Positions 26,380-36,685 are shown, numbered from the stretch's first letter. The stretch is DNA of 64,000 nucleotides from Rahnella bonaserana (GCF_019049675.1 NZ_JAFMOW010000056.1:62001-126000); one strand, 5' to 3'. The notes: generated by a model from the letters alone, not told the origin. A program made the numbers and translations.

Positions 26380-28326
26380 TCAGAACGTTTCCCAGTTTTC
26401 CTGACCGGTTTTGCTTTGCACCGGCGGTGCGAGAGTCGGGCGGCGCAGCGCGGACGATGCCGGGGTGTTAAGCATCTTACCGTTCTCGGCCAGACGGAAT
26501 ACCGATACCGCCTGCGTCAGCGTAGCTGCCTGATCTTCAAGCGAATCTGCGGCGGCAGAGGACTGCTCAACCAGCGCGGCATTTTGCTGGGTGGTGCTGT
26601 CCATTTCAACAATCGCCTGTGATATTTGCGCGATACCCCGGCTCTGCTCGTCAGACGCCGAGGCAATTTCACCCATAATATCGCGGACATGCGAAACAGA
26701 TTTCACAATGTCCTGCATCGTGCGGCCGGTATTTTCCACCAGTCTGGCGCCGGTACTGACGCGTTCAACCGATTCGGCAATCAGCCCTTCAATCTCTTTT
26801 GCTGCCTGCGCACTGCGTTGCGCGAGTGTACGAACTTCAGAAGCCACCACGGAGAATCCGCGACCCTGTTCACCGGCACGTGCGGCTTCCACCGCAGCGT
26901 TGAGTGCCAGAATGTTGGTCTGGAAAGCGATACCGTTGATGACTGAGGTGATTTCAGCAATGCGCTTCGAGCTGCCGGAAATCTGCTGCATAGTATCCAC
27001 CACTTCGCCGACCTGTTTGCCGCCAAGTGTTGCCGTGCCTGAGGCTTCACTGGCCAGTTTACTGGCGTGATGGGCGTTATCGGCATTTTGTTTCACCGTC
27101 GCGCTCAGCTCTTCCATGCTGGCGGCAGTTTCTTCTACCGCCGCGGCCTGCTGTTCGGTGCGTGAGGAAAGATCGGTATTTCCGGCGGCGATTTCTGCTG
27201 CGGCGTGGGACACCTGCGAAACGCCGGAGCGGATTTCATAAATCATGGTGCTGAGATTCTGACTCATCGCGGCAACGGCGTTCATCAGCATCCCCAGCTC
27301 GTCACGGCGGGTTGTCGGATGCGCGGCGGTCAGATCACCCTGCGCAATAGCTTCGGCGGTTTTAAGTGTATCGCGCAGCGGTTGGGCAATCTGGCGGGTA
27401 ATGCGCCAGGCAATGATAATCCCGGCCAGCATCACAATCAGGGTTATCACCATCATGATCATCTGAGCGTGGCTGATATCCAGGTGCGTATTATCCAGCT
27501 CGTTTTTGAAGATTTTCGCGACCAGCGCATTCATTTCCGCAGCTTTTACTGACAACAACTGTGAGTTTTTCTGCTCTTCTTCATAGGCAGGCATATACGC
27601 CACAACGTGGCTTTTATAGGTAGCCAGTGCGCTCATCAGTGGTGCGAGAGTGGCCTGCTGATTCGGCAACAGCAGCGCATTCAGTTTTTTGGCATTCGCC
27701 TGCGTGTCATCAATCGACTGCAACAGCTTAGCTTCGGATTCTTTGTTAATGCTCAGCAACAGACCGCGCACGTTATAACGCACGCTGATGAGTTTCTGAA
27801 TCACTTCGGCCAGAGAAAGACGAATGGACGGATCGGCGTCTTCCACGCGCAACTGATCCTGTAAACGCGTCACCACGGCTTCAGTTTCGGAAAGGTTCCA
27901 GCTCGCGCGAACGGCATCCTTCTTATCGACAGCCAGCTTAAAGGCGTCCTGAGCCTGCTGATATTCGTGGATTTTAACCGGCACCTGATTGAGTTCGGCC
28001 TGACTGGCGGCATCCCACTCCAGCTTGCCTTTTGACTGGGCAATCAGCTGAGAAAGTGCGTTGATTTTGTCCTGATTTTGTTTGAGATAAGCGGGATCGT
28101 AATTGAGCTGATACAGCGTACGGCTGAGACGGGCTTCGTTTAACAACGCGTTCATCTGGTTGCTGAAATCGACTTTTTCAGCGCGCTGGCCGATGTCGTT
28201 AAATTTGACCATCCCTGCCGCAGTGATGGTGACCGCGATCAGAAGGACCAGCCCGAAGCCCAGACCCAGTTTAGTGCCGACTTTGAGATTATTCATCCAC
28301 TGCGAAAGACCTGTTCCGTTGCTCAT
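26380..28326 (-). CDS. Methyl-accepting chemotaxis protein with NWETF tail
   Basis: A 648-residue transmembrane chemoreceptor. TM1 is at about 18-40, then a roughly 240-residue all-helical periplasmic sensor (length and helicity suggest an HBM or four-helix type), TM2 at about 285-308, HAMP, and a cytoplasmic signalling domain with the hairpin tip [20 protein letters not shown]. The last five residues are NWETF, the CheR/CheB docking peptide of high-abundance receptors. The ATG at 28326 has GGAG at 7 nt; the one at 28332 is too close to it. A sigma-28-type promoter lies at 28392-28418. The ligand is unknown. Confidence 0.92.
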   Translation of the reverse strand: MSNGTGLSQWMNNLKVGTKLGLGFGLVLLIAVTITAAGMVKFNDIGQRAEKVDFSNQMNALLNEARLSRTLYQLNYDPAYLKQNQDKINALSQLIAQSKGKLEWDAASQAELNQVPVKIHEYQQAQDAFKLAVDKKDAVRASWNLSETEAVVTRLQDQLRVEDADPSIRLSLAEVIQKLISVRYNVRGLLLSINKESEAKLLQSIDDTQANAKKLNALLLPNQQATLAPLMSALATYKSHVVAYMPAYEEEQKNSQLLSVKAAEMNALVAKIFKNELDNTHLDISHAQMIMMVITLIVMLAGIIIAWRITRQIAQPLRDTLKTAEAIAQGDLTAAHPTTRRDELGMLMNAVAAMSQNLSTMIYEIRSGVSQVSHAAAEIAAGNTDLSSRTEQQAAAVEETAASMEELSATVKQNADNAHHASKLASEASGTATLGGKQVGEVVDTMQQISGSSKRIAEITSVINGIAFQTNILALNAAVEAARAGEQGRGFSVVASEVRTLAQRSAQAAKEIEGLIAESVERVSTGARLVENTGRTMQDIVKSVSHVRDIMGEIASASDEQSRGIAQISQAIVEMDSTTQQNAALVEQSSAAADSLEDQAATLTQAVSVFRLAENGKMLNTPASSALRRPTLAPPVQSKTGQENWETF

Positions 28327-28391
28327 GTTCATTCTCCGTCGAACATCCCTTTAAAATTAATAAGTGATTTTGTGACGCCTTTGTGAACAAC

Positions 28392-28418
28392 CTATCGGTG
28401 GACTTAAGAGAAACTTTA
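28392..28418 (-). promoter_or_regulatory. Sigma-28 (FliA) promoter of the chemoreceptor gene
   Basis: On the minus strand: TAAA, 15 nt, ACCGATAG, against the consensus TAAA-N15-GCCGATAA (10 of 12 positions). It lies 66 bp upstream of the start codon. Confidence 0.75.
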
Positions 28419-28547
28419 TAGGGAACGGCGCGTATTTTTGATTAATGCGAGCGGGATCGGATAAGGGCAGAGGGGATATGAATGTTTGGCATTTAAACAG
28501 TGATCGAACCCTGGAAAATCACTTCATAGAAAGTCTAAAAAAGGACA

Positions 28548-28573
28548 TAAAAAAGGCGGGTCAGTGACCCGCC
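28548..28573 (-). terminator. Rho-independent terminator of sodA
   Basis: A 9-bp stem GGCGGGTCA/TGACCCGCC followed on the minus strand by a run of T, 46 bp after the sodA stop. Confidence 0.88.
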
Positions 28574-28618
28574 ATTAGCGAAAACATCTTGCCCGTTAAT
28601 AAGGGCGGTAAAGCGAAA

Positions 28619-29239
28619 TTACTTCGCTTCAGCCAGACGTTTTGCTGCTTCGTCCCAGTTAACAACATCCCAGAAGGCTTTGATGTAATCAGGGCGTTTG
28701 TTCTGATATTTCAGGTAGTAAGCGTGTTCCCAGACGTCCAGACCCAGCAGCGGGTAACCGGATGCGCCGGAAACAGCTTCGCCCATCAGCGGGCTGTCCT
28801 GGTTAGCAGTAGAAACAACGGCCAGTTTGCCGTCTTTCAGCACCAGCCACGCCCAGCCTGAACCGAAACGAGTGGTCGCTGCTTTCTCGAAAGTTTCTTT
28901 GAAAGCGTCAACGCTGCCGAAATCGCGTTCGATAGCAGATTTCAGTTCGCCCTGCAGGGTGGTGCCGGTTTTCAGGCCTTTCCAGAACAGGCTGTGGTTA
29001 GCGTGACCACCTGCGTTGTTACGCAGTGCAACTTTCTTGTCCGCAGGCACTTTGTCCAGGTTTGCGATCAGCTCTTCAACAGGAAGTTTTGCCAGTTCTG
29101 GCAGGCTTTCCAGTGCAGCGTTCGCGTTGTTCACGTAAGCCTGGTGGTGTTTGGTGTGATGGATTTCCATCGTTTCTTTGTCGAAATGCGGTTCGAGTGC
29201 GTCGTATGCGTAAGGCAGTGATGGCAGTGAATAACTCAT
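28619..29239 (-). CDS. sodA: Superoxide dismutase [Mn]
   Basis: A 206-residue MnSOD (same length as E. coli SodA) that dismutes superoxide in the cytoplasm. Metal ligands are visible: His in EIHHTKHH, His in NHSLFWKGL, and the Asp/His pair in DVWEHAYYL. The [20 protein letters not shown] start, with GGAG at 9 nt, fixes the N-terminus. A Fur-box-like sequence overlaps its promoter, consistent with known Fur repression of sodA. Confidence 0.97.
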   Translation of the reverse strand: MSYSLPSLPYAYDALEPHFDKETMEIHHTKHHQAYVNNANAALESLPELAKLPVEELIANLDKVPADKKVALRNNAGGHANHSLFWKGLKTGTTLQGELKSAIERDFGSVDAFKETFEKAATTRFGSGWAWLVLKDGKLAVVSTANQDSPLMGEAVSGASGYPLLGLDVWEHAYYLKYQNKRPDYIKAFWDVVNWDEAAKRLAEAK

Positions 29240-29302
29240 GTTCATCGTCTCCATAGTGTAGGGCGGCACCGTCATTGTGAGCACCGCGTAATCAGTGGGA
29301 TC

Positions 29303-29330
29303 ATTATAGTTAATTAAATGATATTGAAAA
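29303..29330 (-). promoter_or_regulatory. sodA promoter
   Basis: TATAAT at 29303-29308 read on the minus strand, with a -35-like TTTTCA at 29325-29330, spacing 16 bp. Confidence 0.65.
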
Positions 29331-29338
29331 TGATTATC
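29320..29338. promoter_or_regulatory. Fur box over the sodA -35 region
   Basis: The 19-bp sequence GATAATCATTTTCAATATC on the minus strand resembles the Fur consensus GATAATGATAATCATTATC, with well-kept outer halves. It covers the -35 box, so iron-replete repression is expected. Confidence 0.65.
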
Positions 29339-29447
29339 TATGCTCCACACTTTATGCGGGTACTCGTAAGCGCCTGTTATACGGGGCTTAGAACCAGATA
29401 ACCGCAAACAATCCTAAATTGTCTAAAGGCACGTGAAGCTTAGCGTG

Positions 29448-30290
29448 TTACCGCAGTCTTTGCGGATGGGTATACACCGTTGCCCGTCCCGGTTTGCTGA
29501 AACCGACCAGCGTCAGGTTGCATTTTTCGGCGACGTCTACCGCCAGCGTGGTGGCGGCGGAGACGGCAAACAGAATTTCGACGCCACACATCGCGGCTTT
29601 CTGCACCATTTCATAGCTGGCGCGGCTCGACACCAGCGCGGCACCGGATTTCCATTCACTTTGTTTTTCACGCAGGCCAAGCATTTTATCGAGTGCCACG
29701 TGACGTCCCACGTCCTCGCAGCCACCCAGTAATTCGCCCTGCGAGGTTATCCACGCGGCGGCATGCGTACAGCCGGTCAACTGACCGATTTCCTGTACGG
29801 ATTTCAGCTGATTCAGCGCGTTATCCAGATTCGCCAGCTCAAAGGTTTGGGTAAATGGCAGCGGTGCGAGCGGACGGAACAAATCTCCCAGTTGCTCAAT
29901 GCCGCAGACGCCGCAACCGGTGCGGCCTGCCATGGCGCGACGGCGCTCTTTCAGCCCGGCAAAACGGCGGCTCGATAATTCGATGTTAACTTCAATACCG
30001 TTACAGTTTGGTGTCACGTCCAGCCCGAAAATATCTGTAGCCGATTCAATAATTCCTTCCGACAGCGAGAATCCCAGCGCAAAGGCCCCGAGATCTTTCG
30101 GCGACGCCATCATCACCACATGTGAAATCCCGTTATAGACCAGCGCAACGGGCACTTCTTCTGCAATCCAGTCGTCTTCCAGTTCGCCAGGATGTGTGCG
30201 CTGCATCACCGGTTTTTGGCTGGCTCCGATGATCTGAGTCACTTTTTTATCATCTTTTTCGCCCAGTTCTTTTACTTGATGGACATCCAT
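29448..30290 (-). CDS. fdhD: Formate dehydrogenase sulfurtransferase FdhD
   Basis: A 280-residue protein (E. coli 277 aa) that passes sulfur from IscS to the molybdenum cofactor of formate dehydrogenases. The reactive Cys pair is in the loop [23 protein letters not shown] and [12 protein letters not shown] are further family blocks. The ATG at 30290 gives the usual length, with AAGG about 9 nt before it; starts at 30311 or upstream are less likely. It is divergent from fdoG, as in E. coli. Confidence 0.92.
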   Translation of the reverse strand: MDVHQVKELGEKDDKKVTQIIGASQKPVMQRTHPGELEDDWIAEEVPVALVYNGISHVVMMASPKDLGAFALGFSLSEGIIESATDIFGLDVTPNCNGIEVNIELSSRRFAGLKERRRAMAGRTGCGVCGIEQLGDLFRPLAPLPFTQTFELANLDNALNQLKSVQEIGQLTGCTHAAAWITSQGELLGGCEDVGRHVALDKMLGLREKQSEWKSGAALVSSRASYEMVQKAAMCGVEILFAVSAATTLAVDVAEKCNLTLVGFSKPGRATVYTHPQRLR

Positions 30291-30434
30291 TGGCAATAAC
30301 CTTATAAACATTCCGGCTACATAAGCCGTACAAACTGTCAGGACTTTGGGTCTTAATTTTACCGCTTCCGCATCTGCAACGGAAAGCGGCAATTTAAAAG
30401 CAATGTGTTAACAAATGATGGGAAGGAGTCTTTC

Positions 30435-33400
30435 ATGCAAGTCAGCAGAAGACAATTATTCAAAATATGTGCGGGCGGTATGGCCGGCACTACCGCGGCA
30501 TTATTGGGGTTTGCCCCGACAATAGCGCTGGCGGAAACCCGCCAATATAAGCTGCTTCGCTCACGTGAAACCCGCAACAACTGTACTTATTGCTCAGTGG
30601 GTTGCGGCATGCTGATTTACAGCCAGGGCGATGGCGCGAAAAACGTCACTGAAAATATCTTTCACGTAGAGGGTGACGCCGATCACCCGGTCAGTCGTGG
30701 CTCATTGTGCCCGAAAGGCGCCGGCGTGCTGGATTACATCCACAGCGAAGGCCGTCTGAGATATCCGGAGTATCGTGCTCCCGGCTCCGATAAATGGCAG
30801 CGCATCTCCTGGGATGAGGCGATTTCCCGTATCGCCCGCCTGATGAAAGATGACCGCGACGCCAACTTCGTCGAGAAAAATGAAAACAACGTTACGGTTA
30901 ACCGCTGGCTGACCACCGGCATGTTGTGTTCGTCCGCGGCCAGCAACGAAACCGGCCTGCTGGACCAGAAATTCACCCGCGCGCTGGGGATGGTCGCCAT
31001 CGACTGTCAGGCCCGTCTTTGTCATGGCCCGACCGTCGCGGCATTAGCGCCGAGCTTTGGTCGTGGCGCGATGACCAACAACTGGGTTGATATCAAGAAC
31101 GCCAACGTCATTTTAATTATGGGCGGAAACGCGGCAGAAGCGCATCCGGTCGGATTCAAATGGGTGATAGAGGCGAAAACCAAAAATAACGCCAAAGTTA
31201 TCGTCGTCGATCCGCGCTTTAACCGCAGCGCCGCTGTAGCCGACATCTATGCGCCAATCCGCGCCGGTTCAGACACCGCCTTCCTTCTTGGCATGATCAA
31301 CTACCTGATTACGCATAATAAAATTCAGACCGAATACGTCAGGGAATACACCAACGCCAGCCTGCTGGTGCGGGATGATTATGCCTTCAGCGATGGCCTG
31401 TTCAGCGGCTTCGATGCGACTAAAAAATCCTACAACAAAGACAGCTGGCACTATCAGCTGGATGAAAAAGGCTTGGCGAAACAGGACAAAACCTTGCAGG
31501 ACCCGCGCTGTGTCTGGAATCTGCTGAAAGAGCACGTTTCCCGTTACACGCCGGAACTGGTGGAGCGTCTGTGCGGCACCTCGAAAGAAGATTTCCTGCT
31601 GATCAGCTCCATTCTGGCAGAAACCTGCGCGCGCGATAAAACATCGACCATTTTGTACGCTCTGGGCTGGACACATCATACCGGCGGCGCGCAAATCATC
31701 CGTTGTGCGGCGATGATCCAGCTGTTGCTGGGCAATATCGGCATGCCCGGCGGCGGCGTGAATGCGCTGCGCGGCCACTCCAATATTCAGGGTTATACCG
31801 ATCTTGGTTTGCTGTCGCTGAATCTGCCGGGCTATATGCCTTTGCCGTCAGAAAAACAGACCAACCTGACCGATTATCTGCAACAGATTACGCCGACACC
31901 GCTGGTGGACGGGCAGGTCAATTTCTGGAAAAACACGCCGAATTTCTTCGTCAGTATGATGAAAAGCTTCTGGGGCGATCATGCCACGGCGGAGAACGAC
32001 TGGGGCTTTGACTGGCTGCCGAAATGGGACAAAAGCTACGACGTGCTGCAACAGGCTGAGCTGATGACCGAAGGCAAACTGAACGGTTATATCGTTCAGG
32101 GCTTCAACCCGCTGGCGGCATTCCCGGATAAAAACAAATCCTCGCGCGCGCTCTCAAAACTGAAATACATGGTGGTGATTGACCCGCTGGTGACCGAGTC
32201 CTCGAACTTCTGGCAGAACCACGGCGCGATGAACGACGTGCAGACCGCCGATATTCAGACTGAAGTGTTCCGTCTGCCGTCTTCCTGTTTTGCGGAAGAA
32301 AACGGTTCGATTGTGAATTCCGGCCGCTGGCTGCAATGGCACTTCCAGGCGTCTGAGCCACCGGGTGAAGCGTTGCACGACGGCAAAATTATCGCGCGTC
32401 TGTTTATGAAACTGCGCGAGCTGTATCAGAAAGAAGGCGGTGCCAATCCGCTGCCGGTGATGAATATGGCGTGGGATTATCAGGATCCGCTCGACCCGCT
32501 GCCGGAAGAAATCGCCCGCGAAGCCAACGGCAAAGCGCTGGCCGATATCCATGACGATCAGGGCAATTTGCTGGCGAAAAAAGGTCAGCAGATTTCGACC
32601 TTTGCCCATCTGAAAAACGACGGCAGCACCGCCAGTTTCTGCTGGATTTACGCCGGTAGCTGGACAGAAGCCGGTAACCAGATGGCGCGCCGCGATAACG
32701 CCGATCCATCGGGGCTGGGCTGCACGTCCGGCTGGGCATGGTGCTGGCCGCTCAACCGCCGCATTCTGTATAACCGCGCCTCCGTTGACCCGCAGGGTAA
32801 ACCGTGGGATCCAAAACGCGAAATCATCCGCTGGGATGGCGCGAAATGGACCGGTTATGACGTGCCGGATTACAGCGCGGCGGCGCCGGGCACCGGCGTG
32901 GGTCCGTTTATCATGCAGCAGGAAGGCGTCGGGCGTTTATTTGCCACCGACAAAATGGCCGACGGCCCGTTCCCGGAGCATTACGAGCCGATTGAATCGC
33001 CGATTGGCACTAACCCGCTGCATCCGGCTGTGATTTCCAATCCGGTCGCACGTATTTTTGCCAGCGATTTACCGAATATGGGCACTGCCAAAGACTTCCC
33101 GTATGTGGCGACCACCTATTCGATCACCGAATTGTTCCGCCACTGGACCAAACACGCGTTGCTGAATGCCATCGCGCAGCCTGAACAGTTTATCGAAATC
33201 GGCGAAGGTCTGGCCGCCTCGAAGGGCATTGCGCAGGGCGATGAGGTGAAAGTTTCCTCGAAGCGCGGATTCATTGTGGCGAAAGCCGTGGTGACCAAAC
33301 GCATCCGGCCGCTGACCATCGACGGCAAGCACGTCGATACCATTGGCATCCCGTGCCACTGGGGCTTTGAAGGCGCGACGCGTAAGGGCTATTTAGCCAA

Positions 33401-33482
33401 CACGCTGACGCCGTCAGTCGGCGACGCTAACTCGCAAACGCCGGAGTTCAAGGCGTTCCTGGTTAACGTGGAAAAGGTCTAA
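30435..33482 (+). CDS. fdoG: Formate dehydrogenase-O/N alpha subunit, cysteine variant
   Basis: A 1015-residue molybdopterin oxidoreductase that oxidises formate in the periplasm. The twin-arginine signal SRRQLFKICAGG is at residues 4-15. The [4Fe-4S] site follows (NCTYCSVGCGM, then SLCPKG). The active-site block CQARLCHGPTVA has Cys196, encoded by TGT at 31020-31022, exactly where E. coli FdoG and FdnG (about 1015-1016 aa) carry selenocysteine; the next His is present. No in-frame TGA occurs. The ATG at 30435 has GGAAGGAG upstream. First gene of fdoGHI-fdhE. Confidence 0.95.
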   Translation: MQVSRRQLFKICAGGMAGTTAALLGFAPTIALAETRQYKLLRSRETRNNCTYCSVGCGMLIYSQGDGAKNVTENIFHVEGDADHPVSRGSLCPKGAGVLDYIHSEGRLRYPEYRAPGSDKWQRISWDEAISRIARLMKDDRDANFVEKNENNVTVNRWLTTGMLCSSAASNETGLLDQKFTRALGMVAIDCQARLCHGPTVAALAPSFGRGAMTNNWVDIKNANVILIMGGNAAEAHPVGFKWVIEAKTKNNAKVIVVDPRFNRSAAVADIYAPIRAGSDTAFLLGMINYLITHNKIQTEYVREYTNASLLVRDDYAFSDGLFSGFDATKKSYNKDSWHYQLDEKGLAKQDKTLQDPRCVWNLLKEHVSRYTPELVERLCGTSKEDFLLISSILAETCARDKTSTILYALGWTHHTGGAQIIRCAAMIQLLLGNIGMPGGGVNALRGHSNIQGYTDLGLLSLNLPGYMPLPSEKQTNLTDYLQQITPTPLVDGQVNFWKNTPNFFVSMMKSFWGDHATAENDWGFDWLPKWDKSYDVLQQAELMTEGKLNGYIVQGFNPLAAFPDKNKSSRALSKLKYMVVIDPLVTESSNFWQNHGAMNDVQTADIQTEVFRLPSSCFAEENGSIVNSGRWLQWHFQASEPPGEALHDGKIIARLFMKLRELYQKEGGANPLPVMNMAWDYQDPLDPLPEEIAREANGKALADIHDDQGNLLAKKGQQISTFAHLKNDGSTASFCWIYAGSWTEAGNQMARRDNADPSGLGCTSGWAWCWPLNRRILYNRASVDPQGKPWDPKREIIRWDGAKWTGYDVPDYSAAAPGTGVGPFIMQQEGVGRLFATDKMADGPFPEHYEPIESPIGTNPLHPAVISNPVARIFASDLPNMGTAKDFPYVATTYSITELFRHWTKHALLNAIAQPEQFIEIGEGLAASKGIAQGDEVKVSSKRGFIVAKAVVTKRIRPLTIDGKHVDTIGIPCHWGFEGATRKGYLANTLTPSVGDANSQTPEFKAFLVNVEKV
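31020..31067 (+). other. Cys196 codon and possible relic of a SECIS hairpin
   Basis: The codon at the selenocysteine position is TGT. Just after it, GCC-CGACC (31027-31034) can pair with GGTCG-T-GGC (31059-31067), one bulged T, in a loop of about 24 nt. That position and size resemble bacterial SECIS elements. Conserved amino acids alone could preserve this pairing, so it is only a candidate relic. Confidence 0.4.
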
Positions 33483-33494
33483 CGGAGGCGAATT

Positions 33495-34406
33495 ATGGCA
33501 ATGCAATCACAGGACATACTTCGTAAGTCCGCAACTAATGGGTTCACGCCTGCACCGCGTGCCCGTGACCATCAGCAGGAAGTGGCGAAACTCATCGACG
33601 TCACCACCTGCATCGGCTGTAAAGGCTGTCAGGTCGCCTGTTCCGAATGGAACGACCTGCGCGATGAAGTGGGTATCAATACCGGCGTGTACGACAACCC
33701 GATGGATCTCAGTGCGAAATCCTGGACGGTGATGCGTTTCTCGGAAGTGGAACAAAACGGCAAGCTGGAATGGCTGATCCGCAAGGACGGCTGCATGCAC
33801 TGCGCCGATCCGGGCTGCCTGAAAGCCTGTCCGGCAGAAGGTGCGATTTTGCAGTACGCCAACGGCATTGTCGATTTCCAGTCAGAACATTGCATCGGCT
33901 GCGGTTACTGCATCGCCGGTTGTCCGTTCAACGTTCCGCGCATCAACAAACAAGATAACCGTGCCTACAAATGCACGCTGTGCGTTGACCGCGTGAGCGT
34001 CGGGCAGGAACCGGCCTGCGTGAAAACCTGCCCGACCGGCGCGATTCATTTCGGCACCAAAACCGCGATGCAGGATTTAGCCGCAGAACGCGTCAGCGAG
34101 CTGAAAGGTCGCGGGTTTGAGTACGCGGGTTTGTACGATCCGCAGGGCGTCGGCGGTACGCACGTGATGTACGTGCTGCATCACGCCGACAACCCGCAGC
34201 TGTATCACGGCCTGCCGAAAGATCCGGCGATCAGTCCGGCAGTCACATTATGGAAAGGTGTCTGGAAACCGCTGGCTGCAGTCGGCTTCGCGGTGACCTT
34301 CGCGGCGGCGGCCTTCCACTTCCTTGGCGTGGGCCCGAATTATGTCAAAGAGGAAGAGCATGCAGAAGAAGGCGAAAAACATGACGATGAGGAGAAACGG
34401 CCATGA
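33495..34406 (+). CDS. fdoH: Formate dehydrogenase beta (iron-sulfur) subunit
   Basis: A 303-residue electron-transfer subunit. Four ferredoxin-type Cys clusters are visible: [35 protein letters not shown] and [20 protein letters not shown]. One C-terminal membrane helix (about 252-275) anchors it to the inner membrane, and an acidic/His tail follows. It carries electrons from FdoG to the FdoI cytochrome. It starts 12 bp after fdoG (GGAGG before ATG) and overlaps fdoI by 4 bp. Confidence 0.96.
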   Translation: MAMQSQDILRKSATNGFTPAPRARDHQQEVAKLIDVTTCIGCKGCQVACSEWNDLRDEVGINTGVYDNPMDLSAKSWTVMRFSEVEQNGKLEWLIRKDGCMHCADPGCLKACPAEGAILQYANGIVDFQSEHCIGCGYCIAGCPFNVPRINKQDNRAYKCTLCVDRVSVGQEPACVKTCPTGAIHFGTKTAMQDLAAERVSELKGRGFEYAGLYDPQGVGGTHVMYVLHHADNPQLYHGLPKDPAISPAVTLWKGVWKPLAAVGFAVTFAAAAFHFLGVGPNYVKEEEHAEEGEKHDDEEKRP

Positions 34407-35056
34407 AAAAAGAGAAGTTAATCCAGCGCTATAGCCTGGTGGAACGCCTCAATCACTGGATCGTGGCGTTTTGTTTTGTGACGCTGGCGCTCAGCGGCAT
34501 TGGCTTTTTCTTCCCGTCGTTTAACTGGCTGATGAACGTTTACGGCACGCCGCAACTGGCGCGTATTCTGCATCCATTCTTCGGCGTGGTGATGTTCGTC
34601 TCTTTTCTCGGCATGTTCTTCCGTTACTGGAAGCACAACCTGCCGGAAAAAGACGACATCGTGTGGGCGAAGAATATTGGCAAAGTGCTGACCAACCATG
34701 AAGTCGGCGACACCGGACGCTATAACTTCGGCCAGAAATGTGTGTTCTGGGCGGCGATCAGCTGTCTGGTGCTGCTGATGGCCAGCGGCGTGATTATCTG
34801 GCGTCCGTGGTTTGCAGATTACTTCCCCATCCCGCTGATCCGTCTGGCGTTGCTGGTGCATTCGCTGGCCGGAATCGGACTGATTCTGGTGATCATCATG
34901 CACGTCTACGCGGCGACCTGGGCGAAAGGTTCGATTGACGCGATGACCGGCGGCAAAGTGCCGGTGTCATGGGCGAAGTATCATCATCCGCGCTGGTATC
35001 GTCAGGTGCGTGATGAAGAGAAGAAAAAAGAACAAGACGAGAGGAAAGCCGGATGA
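34403..35056 (+). CDS. fdoI: Formate dehydrogenase gamma subunit, cytochrome b556
   Basis: A 217-residue diheme membrane cytochrome with four transmembrane segments and His residues in helices ([37 protein letters not shown]). It passes electrons to quinone. The start overlaps fdoH by 4 bp and the stop overlaps fdhE by 4 bp. The C-terminal tail is highly charged and slightly longer than in E. coli (211 aa). Confidence 0.95.
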   Translation: MKKEKLIQRYSLVERLNHWIVAFCFVTLALSGIGFFFPSFNWLMNVYGTPQLARILHPFFGVVMFVSFLGMFFRYWKHNLPEKDDIVWAKNIGKVLTNHEVGDTGRYNFGQKCVFWAAISCLVLLMASGVIIWRPWFADYFPIPLIRLALLVHSLAGIGLILVIIMHVYAATWAKGSIDAMTGGKVPVSWAKYHHPRWYRQVRDEEKKKEQDERKAG

Positions 35057-35958
35057 GCATCCAGATTGTTCCACAGGACGAACTGGCAGACGGTAAAAAC
35101 GCGGCGGGAAACATCCCGCCGGTGCTGTTCGCCAACCTGAAAACGCTCTATCAGCGCCGTGCCGATCGTTTGCGCGCACTGGCAGAAAACAGCCCGCTCG
35201 ACGGGTATCTCAATTTTGCTGCGGCGATATGCGATGCCCAGCAGCGCGTGCTGAAAGATTTTCCGCTCAGTATCGATCTGAGCGAAGAATTAGAGAAAGC
35301 CGCCGGTAAACCCCCGCTCGATTGCAGTCTGTTTCCGCGCACGCCGCACTGGCTGACTCTGCTGGATGCATTGATTGCTGTTCTGAAACCGGACGCTTCT
35401 GAGCCGGTGCGTGCGGTGCTGGAGCGCCTTGAACACTCCCCGAATCTTCAGCGCGAAATGATGGCGACAGAGCTGCTTTGCCAGGATTTCAAACACGTTC
35501 CGGCTGACAAAGCCCCGTTTATCTGGGCGGCGCTGTCCCTTTACTGGGCGCAGATGGCGGCGCAACTGCGTGGCGTCGGACGTGCGGATTACGGTGAAAA
35601 TCGCGAGTTCTGCCCGGTCTGCGGCAGTATCCCTGTGTCTGCGGTGATCAATGCCGGCGGACTGCGCTATCTGCACTGCAATCTGTGTGAAAGCGAATGG
35701 CATGTGGTGCGGGCGAAATGCAGCAACTGCGATGAGATGGAGCACCTCAACTTGTGGTCCATCGACGACGAACAGGCGACGGTGAAAGCCGAAGCCTGCG
35801 ATGACTGCGGTGCGTATCTGAAACTGATTTATCAGGATAAAGACCCGCAGGCTGACGCCGTGGCGGACGATCTCGCCACGCTGCTGCTTGATGACCGTAT
35901 GGAAGACAAAGGTTTTTCCGGCAGCGGTATCAACCCGTTCCTGTTTCCCGCTGAGTAA
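35053..35958 (+). CDS. fdhE: Formate dehydrogenase accessory protein FdhE
   Basis: A 301-residue cytoplasmic accessory protein (E. coli 309 aa) needed for activity of respiratory formate dehydrogenases and able to bind the catalytic subunit. Rubredoxin-like CxxC pairs are present in the C-terminal half: CPVCGS, CNLCES, CSNCDE and CDDCGA. Translationally coupled to fdoI by a 4-bp overlap; last gene of the formate dehydrogenase operon. Confidence 0.94.
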   Translation: MSIQIVPQDELADGKNAAGNIPPVLFANLKTLYQRRADRLRALAENSPLDGYLNFAAAICDAQQRVLKDFPLSIDLSEELEKAAGKPPLDCSLFPRTPHWLTLLDALIAVLKPDASEPVRAVLERLEHSPNLQREMMATELLCQDFKHVPADKAPFIWAALSLYWAQMAAQLRGVGRADYGENREFCPVCGSIPVSAVINAGGLRYLHCNLCESEWHVVRAKCSNCDEMEHLNLWSIDDEQATVKAEACDDCGAYLKLIYQDKDPQADAVADDLATLLLDDRMEDKGFSGSGINPFLFPAE

Positions 35959-36043
35959 CCTGTAAATCTGGCAGCCGTGACTGGTAAACCCCGGCATGGC
36001 TGCTAGCTTTAAAAGAGGTTCCGGTGAAAACGAGGAGGGTCTG

Positions 36044-36685
36044 ATGAAGTTGATCGGCAGCTATACCAGCCCGTATGTGCGTAAGATTTCGGTGATGTTG
36101 CTGGAAAAGGGCATCCCGTTTGATTTCATTAACGACACGCCACACGAACCGGGCTGCAAAATCACCCAGTTCAATCCCCTCGGAAAAGTTCCCGCGCTGA
36201 TCGCCGACGATGGTGAAATTTTCTATGATTCCCCGATCATTGTGCAGTTCATCGAGCTGATGAACGTCGCGCCCACATTGTTGCCGTGGCAGCCGCTGGA
36301 AGCACTGCGTGTTAAGCAAATCGAAGCGCTGGCCGATGGCGTGACGGACGCCGCCGTGGCGTTAGTGCTGGAAGGTCGCCGCGATGCCGATAAGCGTAAC
36401 GAAGCCTGGATTTTGCGTCAGCGGGAAAAGCTGCTGCGCGGGCTGGATGCACTGGAAAAACATGCCGCCAGCCGCACGCTGCTCAATTCTGAAAGCCTGA
36501 ATGTGGCCGATATCGCCGTCGCCTGCTGTCTGGGATATCTCAACTTCCGGCGTATCGCGCCGGGCTGGTGTGTCGAACATCCTGAGCTGATAAAACTGGT
36601 CGAGCGCCTGTTCCAGCGCGAGAGTTTTGCGCGCACGACGCCACCCGGAAGCGGTAATGCCAGCGTGGCAGCAAAAAAGGTGTGA
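36044..36685 (+). CDS. yibF: Glutathione S-transferase-like protein YibF
   Basis: A 213-residue GST-fold protein similar throughout to E. coli YibF (202 aa). The N-terminal thioredoxin-like domain is [24 protein letters not shown] and [10 protein letters not shown]; the C-terminal helical domain includes [23 protein letters not shown] before the ATG at 36044 decides the start. In E. coli yibF lies next to selA; here aldB follows directly, with no selA, selB or yiaY. Confidence 0.9.
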   Translation: MKLIGSYTSPYVRKISVMLLEKGIPFDFINDTPHEPGCKITQFNPLGKVPALIADDGEIFYDSPIIVQFIELMNVAPTLLPWQPLEALRVKQIEALADGVTDAAVALVLEGRRDADKRNEAWILRQREKLLRGLDALEKHAASRTLLNSESLNVADIAVACCLGYLNFRRIAPGWCVEHPELIKLVERLFQRESFARTTPPGSGNASVAAKKV

